Positions 22,375-35,105 of a stretch of DNA of 64,000 nucleotides are shown piece by piece; the first letter of the stretch is position 1; each line of letters begins with the position of its first letter. The stretch is from Cenococcum geophilum 1.58 (Eukaryota > Ascomycota > Dothideomycetes > Gloniales > Gloniaceae), in NCBI GenBank assembly GCA_001692895.1, contig KV748191.1, positions 186,001 to 250,000 on the forward strand. The letters are read 5' to 3'. The notes beneath the pieces are model-generated. The model saw only the letters and a list, made by a program, of their open reading frames with translations. It ran no database searches and was not told where the DNA came from. A program made the translations under genes and the position numbers.

Positions 22375-25300
22375 AAGGACTTATAATGGACGATAACCGA
22401 TAAAGCAGAGTAATAGCTTAGTTCAGTAATATATAAATAAGCTTAGGATAAAGTTTCCTAAAGATATAAGATTCTTAAGATAAGATAAGTGAGATTTAAG
22501 ACTCTTAAGAAGAAATAAAAATATTAAGTAAGCCTAGTTAGACTAAGGCCGGAGCGAAGCTTAAGGCAAAAGCAAGCTTAGGATTAAGAATCCTATAGGA
22601 TTAAGATTTCTAGATATAAATAAGGACTATTAAATAAACTAAGATTAAGAAGTAAGAAGACTTTAAGGATCTATCTACAAGATACAAACTAAAAGAAACT
22701 ATAGAAGAATTTAGATAAAAAATTACCGCATAGTAAGAGTAAAAATTAGATAAGAGATCTAGTATACCGGGTTATACTAGGGATAGAGCGCTAGTATAAA
22801 GAATTACTAATAGGCTTAGAGCGGGTACACTAAGAGCTAAGTAGTTTACTAAACTAGAAAACGAAGAGGATCTAGAAATCTCTACTAGATTTAAAAAATG
22901 ATATATAAAGGGCTATTATAATGCAGTAATAAGAAGATACTTCCTTATAGATAAGCTATATATACTCTAGCAGCTATACTAAAAGTAGTATAGGCAGCGA
23001 TATAACGACGAGTGGGAAGATTTCTATATATAGTTAGATAAAAAAGTTATCTAGAACCACCCTATTATAGAAAAGGCCATAACTTATATTAAAGGAGCCT
23101 TAATTATAACGTTAAAGGATCTAAAGGAATAATTAGAGGACTAGAGAAGTAAGAGATATATCTTAGTATCTATAAGTAAAATCGTAACATTTAAATTAGC
23201 ATAATAAAGGTTTAAACATAAAGATAAAAACGAATTAAGAGTTGACCTAAAGCACCTAGCATACTATACGCTATTATAGATTATATATATAGATAATATA
23301 TATAAAATGCATAAAAATCTAAAGAAAAAGAATTAGAAATACCCTATAAGGATATATTAGGCGCTAAATAAGCAATAGTATAGAAATGCTAAGTATATAC
23401 ACAGCTAGCATCTAATAGAAGTTTAGGAATTAGAAGATTTAATACTTTAGCTAGGAAGATTCCTTACGGAAGAATACTTAGATAGATAATAGTAGTGGGA
23501 ATGCCTAAAGAACACGTGTCTATAGTATATTAAAGATAAAAAGCGAACTAGGTATTAGCTAAAGAGTAAACTAAGCGTAATAGAATTAAATAGCTAATAG
23601 TTAGGAAAAGTGGAGGCCTATAGGACTAGAGGGAGCTAGTAGTAGAGCCTTAAACCCTTAAAGGAATTTAAGAACAATACCTAAATTTAAGAGTTAATTA
23701 GTAAGATTAGTAATTTAAAGCACTAATAGATAGTGAAGCAACGCGGAACTATATCTCTTTAGCAGTAGTTAAGAGAATAGGATTACCTTATAGATAGAAG
23801 GAGTAACTTTACCTATTAGTTACGATTTTAGGAGATCTAATAGCCTATAGAGAAGGGATTATTAACCTTAAAATAGGACCTATTTAAATAACCATTAAAG
23901 GAAGATAAATTAAGATGTCTTTTAATATCCTACTATTAGGACGGGATAAGGCAGTATTAGAAATACCTTAGTTATAGAAATACAACCTAAAGATCAATTG
24001 GATTATAGGTTAGGTTAATATTAGAGATACTTAACGGCGTAAAACGCGATAGCAAACTAAGTTAGTATAGTACTAAGTTAGAGCGATATATAAAGAGATT
24101 AAGTAAGGCTTAAGTTACGTACTAAAGAGATAATATAAGTATAGCAAGAAACTATAGAGTCTAGAAAGTAAAAAGCTAGTAAATTATATAGTATAGGACT
24201 ATAAAATAGAGTTAGAACTAAAAATAAGTCTAAAGTTCTTCCTAACCTATAAGCTTACTAAAGAAGAGTCTAGAGTATTTAAAGAGTTTATCTAAGAGAA
24301 CTTATAAAAGGAATATATTAGACTATTATAGTTATTAGCAGGTTATCTAGTATTATTTATACTAAAGAAGAACGGAAAACTTAGGTTATGCATTAACTAT
24401 AGATAGTTAAATAGCATTACTCAAAAGGATAGGTATCCTTTACCCTTAATTAGCAAAATTTAGGATTAGATAGGCAACGTATAAATCTTTATAAAAATAG
24501 ATCTAAGATAGGTATACTATTAGATTAGAATTAAGGAAGGTAATAAATAGAAGGCAGCCTTTAGGTTAAGAGAAGGACTATATAAACTATTAGTTATACA
24601 ATTCGGGTTAATAAATGCACCTATAACATTCTAAAAGAGGATTAATAGTGTATTAGGAGAACACCTAGATAAGTTTATTATAGTATACCTTAATAATTAT
24701 TATTATCTACTTAATAACTAAGGAAGAACACGGAGAATACATTAAATGGGTTTTAAAAAAACTATAAGAAGAACAGATACTAGTAGTAATTAAAAAATAT
24801 AAGTTCTTTACTAGGAAGACCAATTTTGTTAAATTTATTATTAAACTAGGTTATATTAATATAAACTTAAAGAAGATTAAAGCTATAGTAAGTTAGTACG
24901 AACTAGAAAATGTAACATAGTTAAGGTTATTCTTAGGGTTTTACAACTACTATAGAAGGTTTATAGTATAATGGTTAAAAAACATTAAACCATTTACTAG
25001 GCTTATAAAGAAGGAGGAACTATAGGCATAGGGAGACGAATAAAGAAAGCTATTTAAGGAACTTAAGGAGTTATTTACCTAGGAGCCAATCCTTAAAATC
25101 TATTAACTAGGACTAGATACGGTTGTGGAAACGGACGCATTAGACTATATACTAGGAGTATACTTACTATAAAAGTATAAGAACGTATAGCACCTAGTGT
25201 CGTATTATAGTAGAAAAATAATACTACTAAAGTTAAACTATAACGTCTATAATAAGGAGTTATTAAGGATAGTTACAGTACTTAAGAAATAGAGAGCATT

Positions 25301-28300
25301 CTTATAAGGCGTAAAGAAACTATTTATAGTTAAGATAAACTATAAGAACCTAATAGGGTTCCTAATAATAAAAGAACTTAATTATAAATAGGTTAGATAG
25401 GCAAAGATACTTACAGAATACTATTTTAAAATTTAGTATATTAAAGGAACCAAGAATATAAGAGTAGATATACTTAGTAGAAAAGCTAAACTATAAAATA
25501 ATAAAAAGCTATTAGGAGTAATACTACGCAGAGATAAGAATGGATAGATTAGATATAATTACCCTAAACTAGTAGTAACTTAAGAGGATAACAAATTAGA
25601 AAGAGTCTACGAGATATTAAAAAGCTTTTAGGTATAAAGAATTCTAAAAATATAGCTAGAAGATCTATAGATAGATATATATAAAAATTAAAACGTAAAG
25701 TATATCCTAAAGAGTATAGCAGAGTATTTTATGGAAGACTTCTATAAGGGAATAACTTAAGGATATAATAAAGTAATAGGCTTAGTATTAAGACTTTAAG
25801 AAGAATATATTATTAACGGAATCTAAAATATTATAAGGAAAGTAATAAAAGAGTATTTAAATTGCTAAAGGAATAAACTAATAAGGTATAAGCTATACGG
25901 AGGGCTATAACCTATTAAAATACTAGAGAGACTATAGGAGGTTATATTATAGGACTTTATCGTTAAGTTACTAAAGTTAAGAGATTCTATTACTGGATAA
26001 GAATATAACGCGATCTTAGTAATAGTAGATAAGTTAACTAAATAGGGCTACTTTATAGTATATATAGAAGAAATCTTAGTAGAAGATATTGCTAAAATCT
26101 ATATTAAAGAAGTATTTATAAGACATAGAGCATTAAGTAAAATTATATTAGATAGAGACCTAAGATTTATAGCAGCATTTTAGGAGGTATTCTTAGCAGA
26201 ATAAGGAGTTTAAGCAGTAACTTCTACCGTATATTATCCGCAGACAGACAGTTAAATAGAAAGATTAAATTAGACACTAGAATAGTATCTAAGATATTAT
26301 ATTAACTATATATAGAATAATTGGGTATCGCTATTATTAGTTATATAGTTTATATACAATATAATACTATTAATTAATATCCGCAACTATTCTTAGCCAG
26401 TAGTAGCAGTAGTTAATAATTTTATAGGTCTTGTTCTTACTAGGGTGTACTATAGAGACTTAGTAATAAGCTTTGCGGATTAGTTTAGTTTATAGATTAT
26501 TAATATTAGGGACTATAAGCCGCTCCTAGTATAGGAGCAATCCTTCCTCCATCTTAAAATTGGGGTTTTCTTTTACAGCTTATTTATAAAGGGCCCTTAA
26601 GGCGTTAGCCGTACGGTTTATAGTTAGGAGGCGGTTAATTAGCCCTATTAGCTTATCTAAGGATTCCTTTATTAGTGCTAGCTTGTTTTACTAGGAGTCT
26701 AGCTCCTTAAGGATTTATGGGTTAAGCTATTCTAGATAAAAGAGGGCGCGCGTCTAATATTAGGTCTTTAGCTTATCCTAGGGTCCTACGTCTTGTTTTC
26801 TTTGGGTTAGGGCATTAGCCTTAGAGTTTTACTTACTAAAAACGAGATATAATTATAAAGAAAAATTAGGAGAGTATTTTAGCCTACTAGGCTTATTATT
26901 TAGTAAGCTGCTTTATAGTTATAAAGTACTTTAGGGCTTTATAATCTGTATATATCTTAATTTAGGAGTTTATACCTTTAAGCTCTACGCGCTATTAGGA
27001 GAGTAATTAAATAATAGCTAGTATTTTTTTATTATATACTTTATAGTTATACTTAGCCAGGTCTATTATCTTTAAAAAGAAAGCTGTAGGGTACTATTTA
27101 CCGTCTGGATATAATTGTAATAGGATTCCCACTATAACCCTATTAGAGGCGTCCGTTTTTAGCATTAATTTAAGGTCTAGGTTATAGTAATAAAGGATTA
27201 AGGAAGAGATAGGCTAATCCTTTATCTCTTTAAAGGCTTCTATATAGCTATTATTAAAGATAAAGGGCGTATCCTTCCTAGTTAATTATATAAGAGGTTT
27301 TGCTATAATTTTATAGTTATAGATAAACCGGCGGTAGAAGTTATAAAAGCTAAAGAAGGATTGGATTCCTTTTACTATATAAAGGGGCTTCTAGTTACGG
27401 ATTGCCTTTACCTTCTTAGGGTTAACCTTAATTCCTTCTATAGTTATAATAAACCTAAGGTATTTTATATATTTTACCCTAAACTTATATTTCTTAATAT
27501 TAACTTATAAGCCCGCGTTTTGTAGTCTCTTTAGGACCTTCTTAATATGAACTTAATGCTTAAGTTCGTTATCTAAGTATATAAGAATATTATCTAGGTA
27601 TGCTGTATAGAATTCGTCTAGGTAATTAAAAAGAACGTTATTTATATACCTTTGGTATATAGCTAGTCCGTTTATTAGTCTAAAGGAAAGAACTTTATAT
27701 TTATAGGAGCCATAACGGGTACAGAACGTGGTTAAATCTTTAGATATAGGGTCTATCCTAATTTGGTAGAAAGCTTAACGAATATTAAGTTTAGTAAAGA
27801 TCTTTACCCGGCTTAAACGTGTAAGGGTTTTATTAATTAAAGAAATAGGATACTAATCCTTTTAAGTAATAGTGTTTAGCTTTTAATAGTTAATATAAAA
27901 GCGGAGGCCTCTATTAGGCTTTTTTATAAATAGAATAGGGGAAGTAAAAGGGGCTTAACTTGGCTCGATAAACCCTTTATTTAGGTTATTAATTAAGTAC
28001 TACTTTATTGCTTTTAGCTTGTTTATTAATTATTAGTAGAGGTGGCTATAACCTAGCAAGTTATTGGCTTTTAATTAAATCTTATAATTATACGTCTAGT
28101 AAGGGGGTAACTTATCTAAAGCCGCCTTTGAGAATATATCCTTATAATTTATATAAATAGTAGGAAGGAGGTATTTAACTAGTTCCTTATTAGTTTCCGC
28201 AGCTAGCTCTTCCTCCCTATTATTAATAATTTAGTTAATTTTATATAGGCTTATTATAAAGACCTTATTATCCTTTTAGTATATATTAAAGTGGAATACT

Positions 28301-30403
28301 ATAGCGCTAATTACGGTGATATTTACGGCAGAGGGGTTATATAATAATAGGGGCGTAAGTAACTTTATAAACTTCCGGGGTATTAACGTTATTATTACTC
28401 CTTTTAACTCCTATTACATCTTTTGGAGGTTATCCCTTATATCCTATTAATGCGTTATTTTCCATACCGGTTAGATCTACGCGATTTAGATATTATTTAC
28501 GTCACTATATGTCCTACTTTTATATATAGAGTCCTCTTTAAACGTAGCGCTTTAGGAGAGTATCTTTATTAGTATAGAGTTCTTTTTAGCTTCGCGGCGG
28601 GCGTCTTCTTAGGTAAAGGCTAGATTATAGGCTAGGATATCCTACTAGTAGGTAAGATTAGCCCTTATAGTTAGTTCGGATCTCCCTAATAAAGGAGGGC
28701 AACCTTGGTTTATCCTCCAGCTAAATAAACTGTCTTTATTATATATTTAACTAAATATTAAAATAGAACATCCATTTTTGTCTAAGGATTATATTATAGG
28801 ACCTTAGGTTTAGGATATAAAAGGGGATACTATATTAGCGTCGTCCGTTAAGAGCAATATATAACTTTAAGATATAAGTAATGGGCTAACTGGCTTAGCC
28901 GTTATAGCCTTTTACCTAAACAGGCTTCTCTAGTCAGATGGCTTCTGCATTTAGAAACTTAGCAATATTATTTATATAGGTAGTATTTATAAAGGCAAAG
29001 CTATTTACTCTAGTATTAATAAGGGCGGTTATATTAACTCTATATCTATTTTAAGATACTATATATAGAACTATAAAATACTTTCCACCTATTAACTAAC
29101 TAAGATTAATCTCTTTAAGATTAATAGGGTACCCTAGGGGGGAGTCTTTTTCTAGGGTTCTTTTTTTCCCAACTTATTAGACATTTCTTCTTCCTCTATT
29201 TCCTTAATATTACCTATATCCTTTAGCTCCAGGTAAGATAAGGTAAAGTAACCCTCCTTATTACAGTTATAGCACGTAGCCAAGGTAGGGTTAATTAGAG
29301 TATTATAGCGAATATTAGTTAATAGCGTGGTATATAGCTAGTTAGGCGTCGCTTACCGGTGTGTAGTTATAACCGCCTTTAGTATAAGAGTAGTTATAGC
29401 TTATCTTCCTGCTTCTACTCCTATAGGTATAGCTAGCGAGTTCTAATCACTATAGAGTCGCTTCTACTAATTAGGGTAGGCGTTAATCCGCTTTAGTTCT
29501 AAGTCTAATAATAGGTAATAAGCTATAAGTCTTTTGTAGGTTAGTAGGTTATTTAAGGTTATAATAATCTTTTCTTATAGCTGGATTATTAGCTTATTAT
29601 ATAGGTCTAATTAGTAGTTCTTAAGGGGAACCTAGCCTTCTCCTATAAGGTATAGGAATTAAGTCTAGAATTTGGTAAAGGGTTAGTTTAGTTTTATTAT
29701 TAGGCGATTATAGTTATAATAGGTATCCTGTACTTTATTTGGGTTAATATAAATAGCCGCTAGGTGCCGTATTATCTTATTAATAGATATAAATTAAATA
29801 GGGGAGTTATCCTTAAACTTAGCTTAAAGGTGCCGTTAGGCGTCCCCAGTAGTTTAACTAAAGAGGTAGAGTCTTTTGGCTTCTTTAGAAAGGAAATAGT
29901 TATAGTTAACGCGGAGCTTTCCTTATACTTAAATCCTCTAATTTTTAAAGGTAGGGTCTATCCCATTAAATAGTAGTAGGGGGTTAGGGAGCTTAACGGA
30001 CTTTAATTACTTTATTATTATATCTATACTCCCTAGTATATTATATTTAGTAGAGTAAATAGGTCAGCTAGGGCTTTAAAAAGGGAAAGCTAGGCTATTT
30101 TATAGGGCCGCGAGGCTTTTTAGGATCTCTTATAGGGTCTCTTATATATTTCTCGCTTTAAGATAATCGGCTTCCTAGCTAGCTGCGAGGGTATAAATCT
30201 ACTCGCGTATATCTATAACGTTATTATTGTCTTTAATTTCTAATCCTAATTGGATCTTAGGTTCCTCTTAGGTAAAGGCAGCTCTCTTAAATAAGCTTAC
30301 TTTAGGTGCCATTGTTAGCTTCCTAAGGTTTATCAGTATTATATGCTTTAGTTTTAATTTCGGGGGTATAGGTTTAGTCCTGTCTAGCTTATAAGGTAGG
30401 ATA

Positions 30404-30530
30404 TTATTTAGGCCTTCCCAGGTAATATAGAGTTGTTTTAGTGTCTAAGTATAGCGCGTTAATACGTCGTTGCAGACGAAGTTTTTTTAGGGTAGAATAT
30501 TATTAAGGCCTTCCCAGGCAAGGTAGGGTA
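30404..30530 (-). repeat. Duplicated 30-bp block in the leader of the nested Gypsy
   Basis: GGTAGGATATTATTTAGGCC...CCAGGTAA (about 30404-30434) and GGTAGAATATTATTAAGGCC...CCAGGCAA (about 30491-30522) are near-identical direct repeats about 88 bp apart. Confidence 0.7.
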
Positions 30531-30542
30531 AGCTTAGTATAA

Positions 30543-30752
30543 TATTACGGCTTGTATAAATACCTCTAAACCAAAGCTTATAGAATGCTATATTACAAAG
30601 ATACTAAGCTAAAAAGAAGGAAAAGGGGTTGCTAAAACCAATATAAACAAATATATAGGGTGAGCCGCCAAGGCGCTAGCTTTAGGTGGGCTAATTATAG
30701 GTTAGCAGAATATGGCAGAATTTGGCAGGTAATGTGCGATAGCACCGTTATA
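30543..30752 (-). repeat. Single LTR of the nested Gypsy copy, about 210 bp
   Basis: The minus strand begins TATAACGGTGC (expected TGTAACGG) and ends ...CCGTAATA, an inverted terminal pair. No second copy within the window. Confidence 0.6.
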
Positions 30753-31288
30753 ATAATAGAGCTAGTATATAGGAATATTAAGCTATTAGTTTATAAAGCA
30801 GACACGTATAGAGGATAGGAAGAAGATAAATAGCAAGTTTTAAGAATTATTAGTTATAAGGACATTAACAATAAAATATAGTACGAGGTTAAATGGATAG
30901 GCTATAATAAGACTACCTAAGAACCACTATAAAATCTAAAGAATGCTATAGGAAAGGTATAGGAGTATTAGAAGAAAATAGGTTAGGTAATATTAAAAAA
31001 GAGCTAAAGATAAAGGAATTAGTTAAAGGTAATAAACAAGCTGAGTTATCTAAAGGATTTACTACTAGCGTACTAGTTGTTTCCGCCTCACCTTAATTAA
31101 AATCCCTTTTAGCTTCTTTAGCCTTAAGCTTAAATAAACCTTACTCTACTAAGTAAAGCTCTTTTAAGTGTACCTTTTTATAAACCTTTATTAAATAGCT
31201 TAGACGAGTATAAGTATCTAGTTAAGCCTTTAGAGCTTAAGACGCTTTATTAAAATAACGCTAAACTTTAGCTAAAGCCTTAGCTAGC

Positions 31289-31606
31289 TTACCCTTTAGT
31301 CTTTCGGCCGCTATTAATACGCGTAACCCTAAGGGAGATTAGATAAGAAACTAGACGGTTATAAAGAATAATAAGACGTATATACTTAGCATTAGAGACG
31401 GATCGAATATTATAGAAAGACCGTATATTTACTCGCGTATACTTAGTATAGGAAGAAGGTTGGTGACTAGATAGAGACGCGATCGTAATATATACTAACT
31501 TCTTCTTTATATAACAAGAATAGGACGGTATAACTTTACCAAGTGATAAAATAAATGTCACTAGCCGGTTATAACAATTAGACGCAGAAGATTTAATAGG
31601 AGGCAT
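31289..31606 (-). CDS. Antisense open frame between chromodomain and 3' LTR of family G
   Basis: A 105-codon frame opposite to the element, rich in Ser, Tyr and Ile (MPPIKSSASN..., SYTKYTRVN). Recognisable relatives occur at the equivalent place in the other two family G copies (about 41760-42060 minus, and about 59280-59560 on the plus strand because that copy is reversed), with shared words such as GLVYIT, PSSY.ECTKVN, YNI.SVSN.KYI. No known domain. Antisense frames downstream of pol are known in some Gypsy lineages. Coding status here is inferred from similarity between copies only. Confidence 0.5.
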   Translation of the reverse strand: MPPIKSSASNCYNRLVTFILSLGKVIPSYSCYIKKKLVYITIASLSSHQPSSYTKYTRVNIRSFYNIRSVSNAKYIRLIILYNRLVSYLISLRVTRINSGRKTKG

Positions 31607-31714
31607 TAGGAATAATAAAGGTTATTAAATTAAAGATAGGAATGCCATACCTTTAATAGACAATTTAGAGATAGGAGATATCTTTAAGGATAAAGATAGA
31701 GAGGAGGGAGATAG

Positions 31715-32132
31715 TGTTACGGACCTTATATCGGCAGTAGTACAACTACTAAGAATAGATATAAATGGGTTAGTTAAGATAGTATAGGAGGTGCTAGAAC
31801 TAATCAAGCTATAGAATAAGGGGTAGCTAAGTTATATAGCCAGTTACATTATAAGTTTAAAACGTGGGAACGTAGGAACGTAGGAACGCAACGTATTAAC
31901 GTACTAACGTATTAACGTACTTAACCTTTACTATAGGAGGAGTTATATATTTAAGGACGTACGGTCTCTATAGATAGTTTTCTTCTCCTTATAGTAAATC
32001 TCAGAATATAATTAGAGTTAATTTATTAGGTAACCACTCTACTAGTTATATTTACGTTATTAACTATTTTATACCTATATACCCAGCCTATTAATAAGTC
32101 TACCGTAGTATCTCCTACAAGGCTTTATTATA
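31715..32132 (+). repeat. 3' LTR of family G copy 1, 418 bp
   Basis: Preceded by purine tract GAGAGGAGGGAGATAG and followed by TTAAC. Partner of 20305-20722. Confidence 0.9.
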
Positions 32133-32710
32133 TTAACCCGCTAACGTCTATAAAGTAGGTAATCCGTACGGAATAATAGAATCGAAAGTATGCGTATAGT
32201 CACGGAGCCTTAATCTTATTAATTCTATTAGCTAGCCCTTATCGATAACGTGTGGACGAATTTTAACGGGTTAAGGGATAGTAGGCCTCCTACCTTAATT
32301 AAGGCATAAGCTTAAGACCTTTTAAGCAAACTAAAAAAGATAGTAAGTTTTTAATTTCTATAAGAGCATTACCTAAACCTAAAAAATCGCACTCCTAACT
32401 AGTTTTCTACTAGGTAGCTAGCCTATTAAAAATGTCCTTAAGCTAAGCGACGGATTCCTATACACTATACCCTAAATTATAAAAATGTACTAAAGCTCTT
32501 ATAGTTCTAAATTAAGTAAATATTTAGTTAAATCTACGCCTTTAAGTCGTGAAAGGAAAGCTTAATTAGGTTAAACTCTAGGTAGTATAAAGGAAGATAC
32601 TTAATAGAGACGTTAGCGGCGGTATAGAGCTCTATAAATTTTTATACCTAGTTAAATTATCTAGTTATAATATATATATAATTCCTCTCTTACTTAACTT
32701 TTATATATTA
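32133..32710. other. Spacer between two family G copies
   Basis: Mixed, AT-rich sequence that before the insertions continued 18355-20304. A TTATCCCTTAACCC-like word occurs at the left junction and inverted near 32262-32275. No gene seen. TATTA at 32706-32710 is the target duplication of the next element. Confidence 0.45.
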
Positions 32711-33130
32711 TGTTACGAACGCTTTAAGTACAATATTACAATTACTTGGAGAGGAGTTAGAAGAAGCTAGTTAGTTAATACAAGCACGGTCCAGGATGGA
32801 ACCCATAGAACTATATGACAAGGAATAGTAAGCAGAGTTACGTGATATAATCTGTATAATCTGTATAATCTACGAGATCTATAATAAAGCGAATAGAGTA
32901 GATAAAGCAGACAGAGCAACGACTTTCTTAGGAGTACGGTTGTGTATTTAAGGACCCTTAATCCCTACCTAGATAGTTCCTTCCTCGTAGTAATTCTTAG
33001 AATATAATTAGAGTTAATCTATTAGGCAACCACTCCACCAGTTATTATTACGTTGTTAACTTCTAGCAATACCTATATACCTAGCCTATTAACAAGTCCA
33101 CCGTAGTTTCTGCTATAAGGCTCCGTTATA
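32711..33130 (+). repeat. 5' LTR of family G copy 2, 420 bp
   Basis: TGTTACGAACG... to ...GGCTCCGTTATA. Short AATCTGTAT tandem words at about 32850-32872 and a TATA-like GTGTATTTAAGG at about 32942-32953. Confidence 0.9.
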
Positions 33131-34280
33131 TAATTACTACTATAGTTACGGTTTTAAGAAGTTAAACAACATGCTACTAAAAGCAGCTACCATAACGCCG
33201 TTAACGGCAGCAACTACTTTAAGGTTAAGTGGAGATACAAGTATATAAGATACTAACTCACAACCAGTTACGGTTAGGCAGTTATAGGAAATCGTTAATA
33301 GGTTAAATAAGAACAACTAAATACTTAAAGAAAGACTTAATGGGATCGGAGCAGTAAAGGTTAAGTTACCTTTAATTAAACAATTCTTAGGGGAGAGATT
33401 AAAGCTTAAAGGATTCCTAACGTAAATGTATTTTAAAGTCATATAAGAAGGGGCCAAGTTAGCTATAATAATGGATTAAATAGCCTACGCAGGACTATTC
33501 CTAACGGGACGGGCACTTAAATAGTTTAAACCCTACTTAACGGAAATATAGACTAACGGAATAACTACTACCAATTAAGAGGTATAATTTGTGTTTTTTA
33601 GCTGGGCAGAATTCGCGGAACGATTAATATAAATATTTAGGGACCCGGAAGCAACCACTATAGTAAAGAAAAAGCTTTAGGACCTAATACAGCGAACTTT
33701 AGTAATTAAGTACATGATATAGTTTTAAATACTTACTATATAGGTTAAATGGAACAATAAGGCGCTTATAGCATAGTATAAATAGGGACTTAAGGCTAAA
33801 GTCTAGGATGTAATTATTCTAATAGAAGATGCGGACACCCTTAGGGAATTAATAGATTAAGTAATTAAGATTAATAATAGGATCTTCTAAAGGGAACAGG
33901 CTAAGAGAAGCTAGGATAGAGTTCTATAGTTATATAAGTCGTAGAGTACATAATAACTAAAGCCAAATTAAAAACTATAGTATGGCGTAGAGCTAATAGA
34001 CCTAAGTAGTACTAAAGAAACCTATAAGAGATAGGGAAAGCAACTATAGAAACCTAGAAGTTAAGGATTAAGTAATTATAGGACTAAGGAGCATAGGTTA
34101 AACTAAGGATCTTAATAGCAGAAGACGTTTAAGCGGACTCTATAGCAAAAGCAATGGTTTAAAAAGGGAGCTTGCATAAATTACGGAAAATAGAATTATT
34201 TCGCTAGAGACTGTAGAAGTGGTTAGAGTTATTACGTAATAAAGGGAACTAGACTAATAGTATGTAATATATATATATAA

Positions 34281-35105
34281 ATCCCACCCTACCTTTTCTA
34301 GGAGAGGGAGGCTCTAAGCTTCTAAAAGAAGAAATTGAGACCTTTAATCCTATAAAGATACAAGGACTACCTAGATGGATCTCATCTAGTGTAAAAAGAC
34401 ACGATCCGCAGACTAGATTTGGCTCTATAGTTTTTACTATAGAGAACGAGGAAAAAAGACAAGAAATCCTTAAGCAAAAAGAGATCTCAATTGCAGGTAC
34501 AGCTACTAAGGTAGTAAAATACCTCGAAGTCTCTCCTACTACGCAGTGCACTAGCTGCCAAAAATTTGGCCATATAGGAGACAGATGCTCTACTAGAGCC
34601 TGTAGATTCTGTGCGGCTNCACATTTATCTAAAGACCACTGCTGTCCTACCTGTTTAATATCAGGCAGGCCTTNCAAGCACACTACCCCTCTTTGCATTA
34701 ATTNTAAGGAAGAACACTTTGCTAATAGTAAAGACTGCAAGAATCTTAAAGTAGCTAAACTAGTACATGAATAAAACAGATAGGATTCTAGAAGGGGGTA
34801 ACTCCTACTAGGCTCTTGGAAAAGATAATAGAGAGCAAAAGAAAAGAAATAAATTGCAAAAGGACAGGGACAGGTGTTAGGATTTCCTATGGTTTTTTCC
34901 TACAGTTTTCTCATTCCCTAGTAGTTGTAGCAACTTAGTATCTTACTAAGGAGCTATAAACCCTTAGGGGTTTATAAACTATTAGGACATAGCTACTAGT
35001 ACATGTTAAGCTGCCTAGAAAGGATTCATGTATATAGAACTATAGCGCCATAGCCCAGAGGCTGCATGCGCAGTATTGTACGTAGTATAATACAACGGAT
35101 ATAAA
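34281..35105 (+). mobile_element. LINE-derived insertion carrying only an ORF1-like knuckle protein
   Basis: About 825 bp inserted in family G copy 2 within an AT-dinucleotide stretch that appears on both sides (about 34266-34280 and 35106-35120), consistent with a target duplication. The 3' end matches 16026-16148 and ends in an A/T-rich tail, as in non-LTR retroposons. It carries one plus-strand frame with three Cys/His clusters and no reverse transcriptase, so it is a 5'-incomplete or non-autonomous copy. Three Ns fall inside the frame. Confidence 0.7.
34328..34773 (+). pseudogene. LINE ORF1-like zinc-knuckle protein fragment
   Basis: A plus-strand frame of about 148 codons, without a convincing ATG, ends at TAA (34771-34773). 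After an N-terminal segment (GLPRWISSSVKRHD, FGSIVFTIENEE) it has a run of knuckles: CTSCQKFGHIGDRC, then CRFC...HLSKDHCCPTC and CIN.KEEHFANSKDC. This succession is typical of the Gag-like ORF1 of fungal Tad/I-type LINEs, which binds the element RNA. It is much less mutated than the surrounding Gypsy copy, so it inserted later or escaped most RIP. The missing start fits 5' truncation. Single Ns at three positions leave three residues unknown. Confidence 0.7.

Larger units (their letters stand above)
26370..30752 (-). mobile_element. Incomplete Gypsy fossil nested in reverse orientation
   Basis: On the minus strand: one LTR (about 30752 to 30543), a leader with a duplicated CCTGGGAAGGCC block, a Gag start at about 30312 (MAPKVSLFKRAAF), then protease, reverse transcriptase (about 28100-27450), RNase H (about 27300-26700) and the beginning of integrase near the left junction. 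Only one LTR is present, so the copy is partial. It is broken many times. Its LTR (TGTAACGGTGC...) and the CCAAATTCTGCCATATTCTGC words recall the LTRs near 49458 and 49669, without being the same family for certain. Confidence 0.82.
20305..32132 (+). mobile_element. Gypsy chromovirus-type fossil (family G), full length, with a nested element
   Basis: LTRs of 418 bp (20305-20722, 31715-32132) are flanked by target duplication TTAAC (20300-20304, 32133-32137). The interior has a long Gag region (about 20760-23700, including an Asp/Ser/Lys/Gln-rich minisatellite near 22285-22370), protease (about 23700-24000), reverse transcriptase (about 24250-24720), RNase H (about 25050-25480), integrase (about 25600-26360) and a chromodomain-like segment after the nested element (about 30870-30990, YEVKWIGYN). 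An antisense frame lies between it and the 3' LTR. Broken by dozens of RIP-like changes. An incomplete Gypsy copy sits inside at about 26370-30752. Sister copies are at 32711-42559 and 58779-64000. Confidence 0.9.

Noticed and set aside
34249-34740. 163-codon minus-strand frame
   Set aside because: It is the mirror of the plus-strand knuckle protein, which has a coherent Cys/His pattern.
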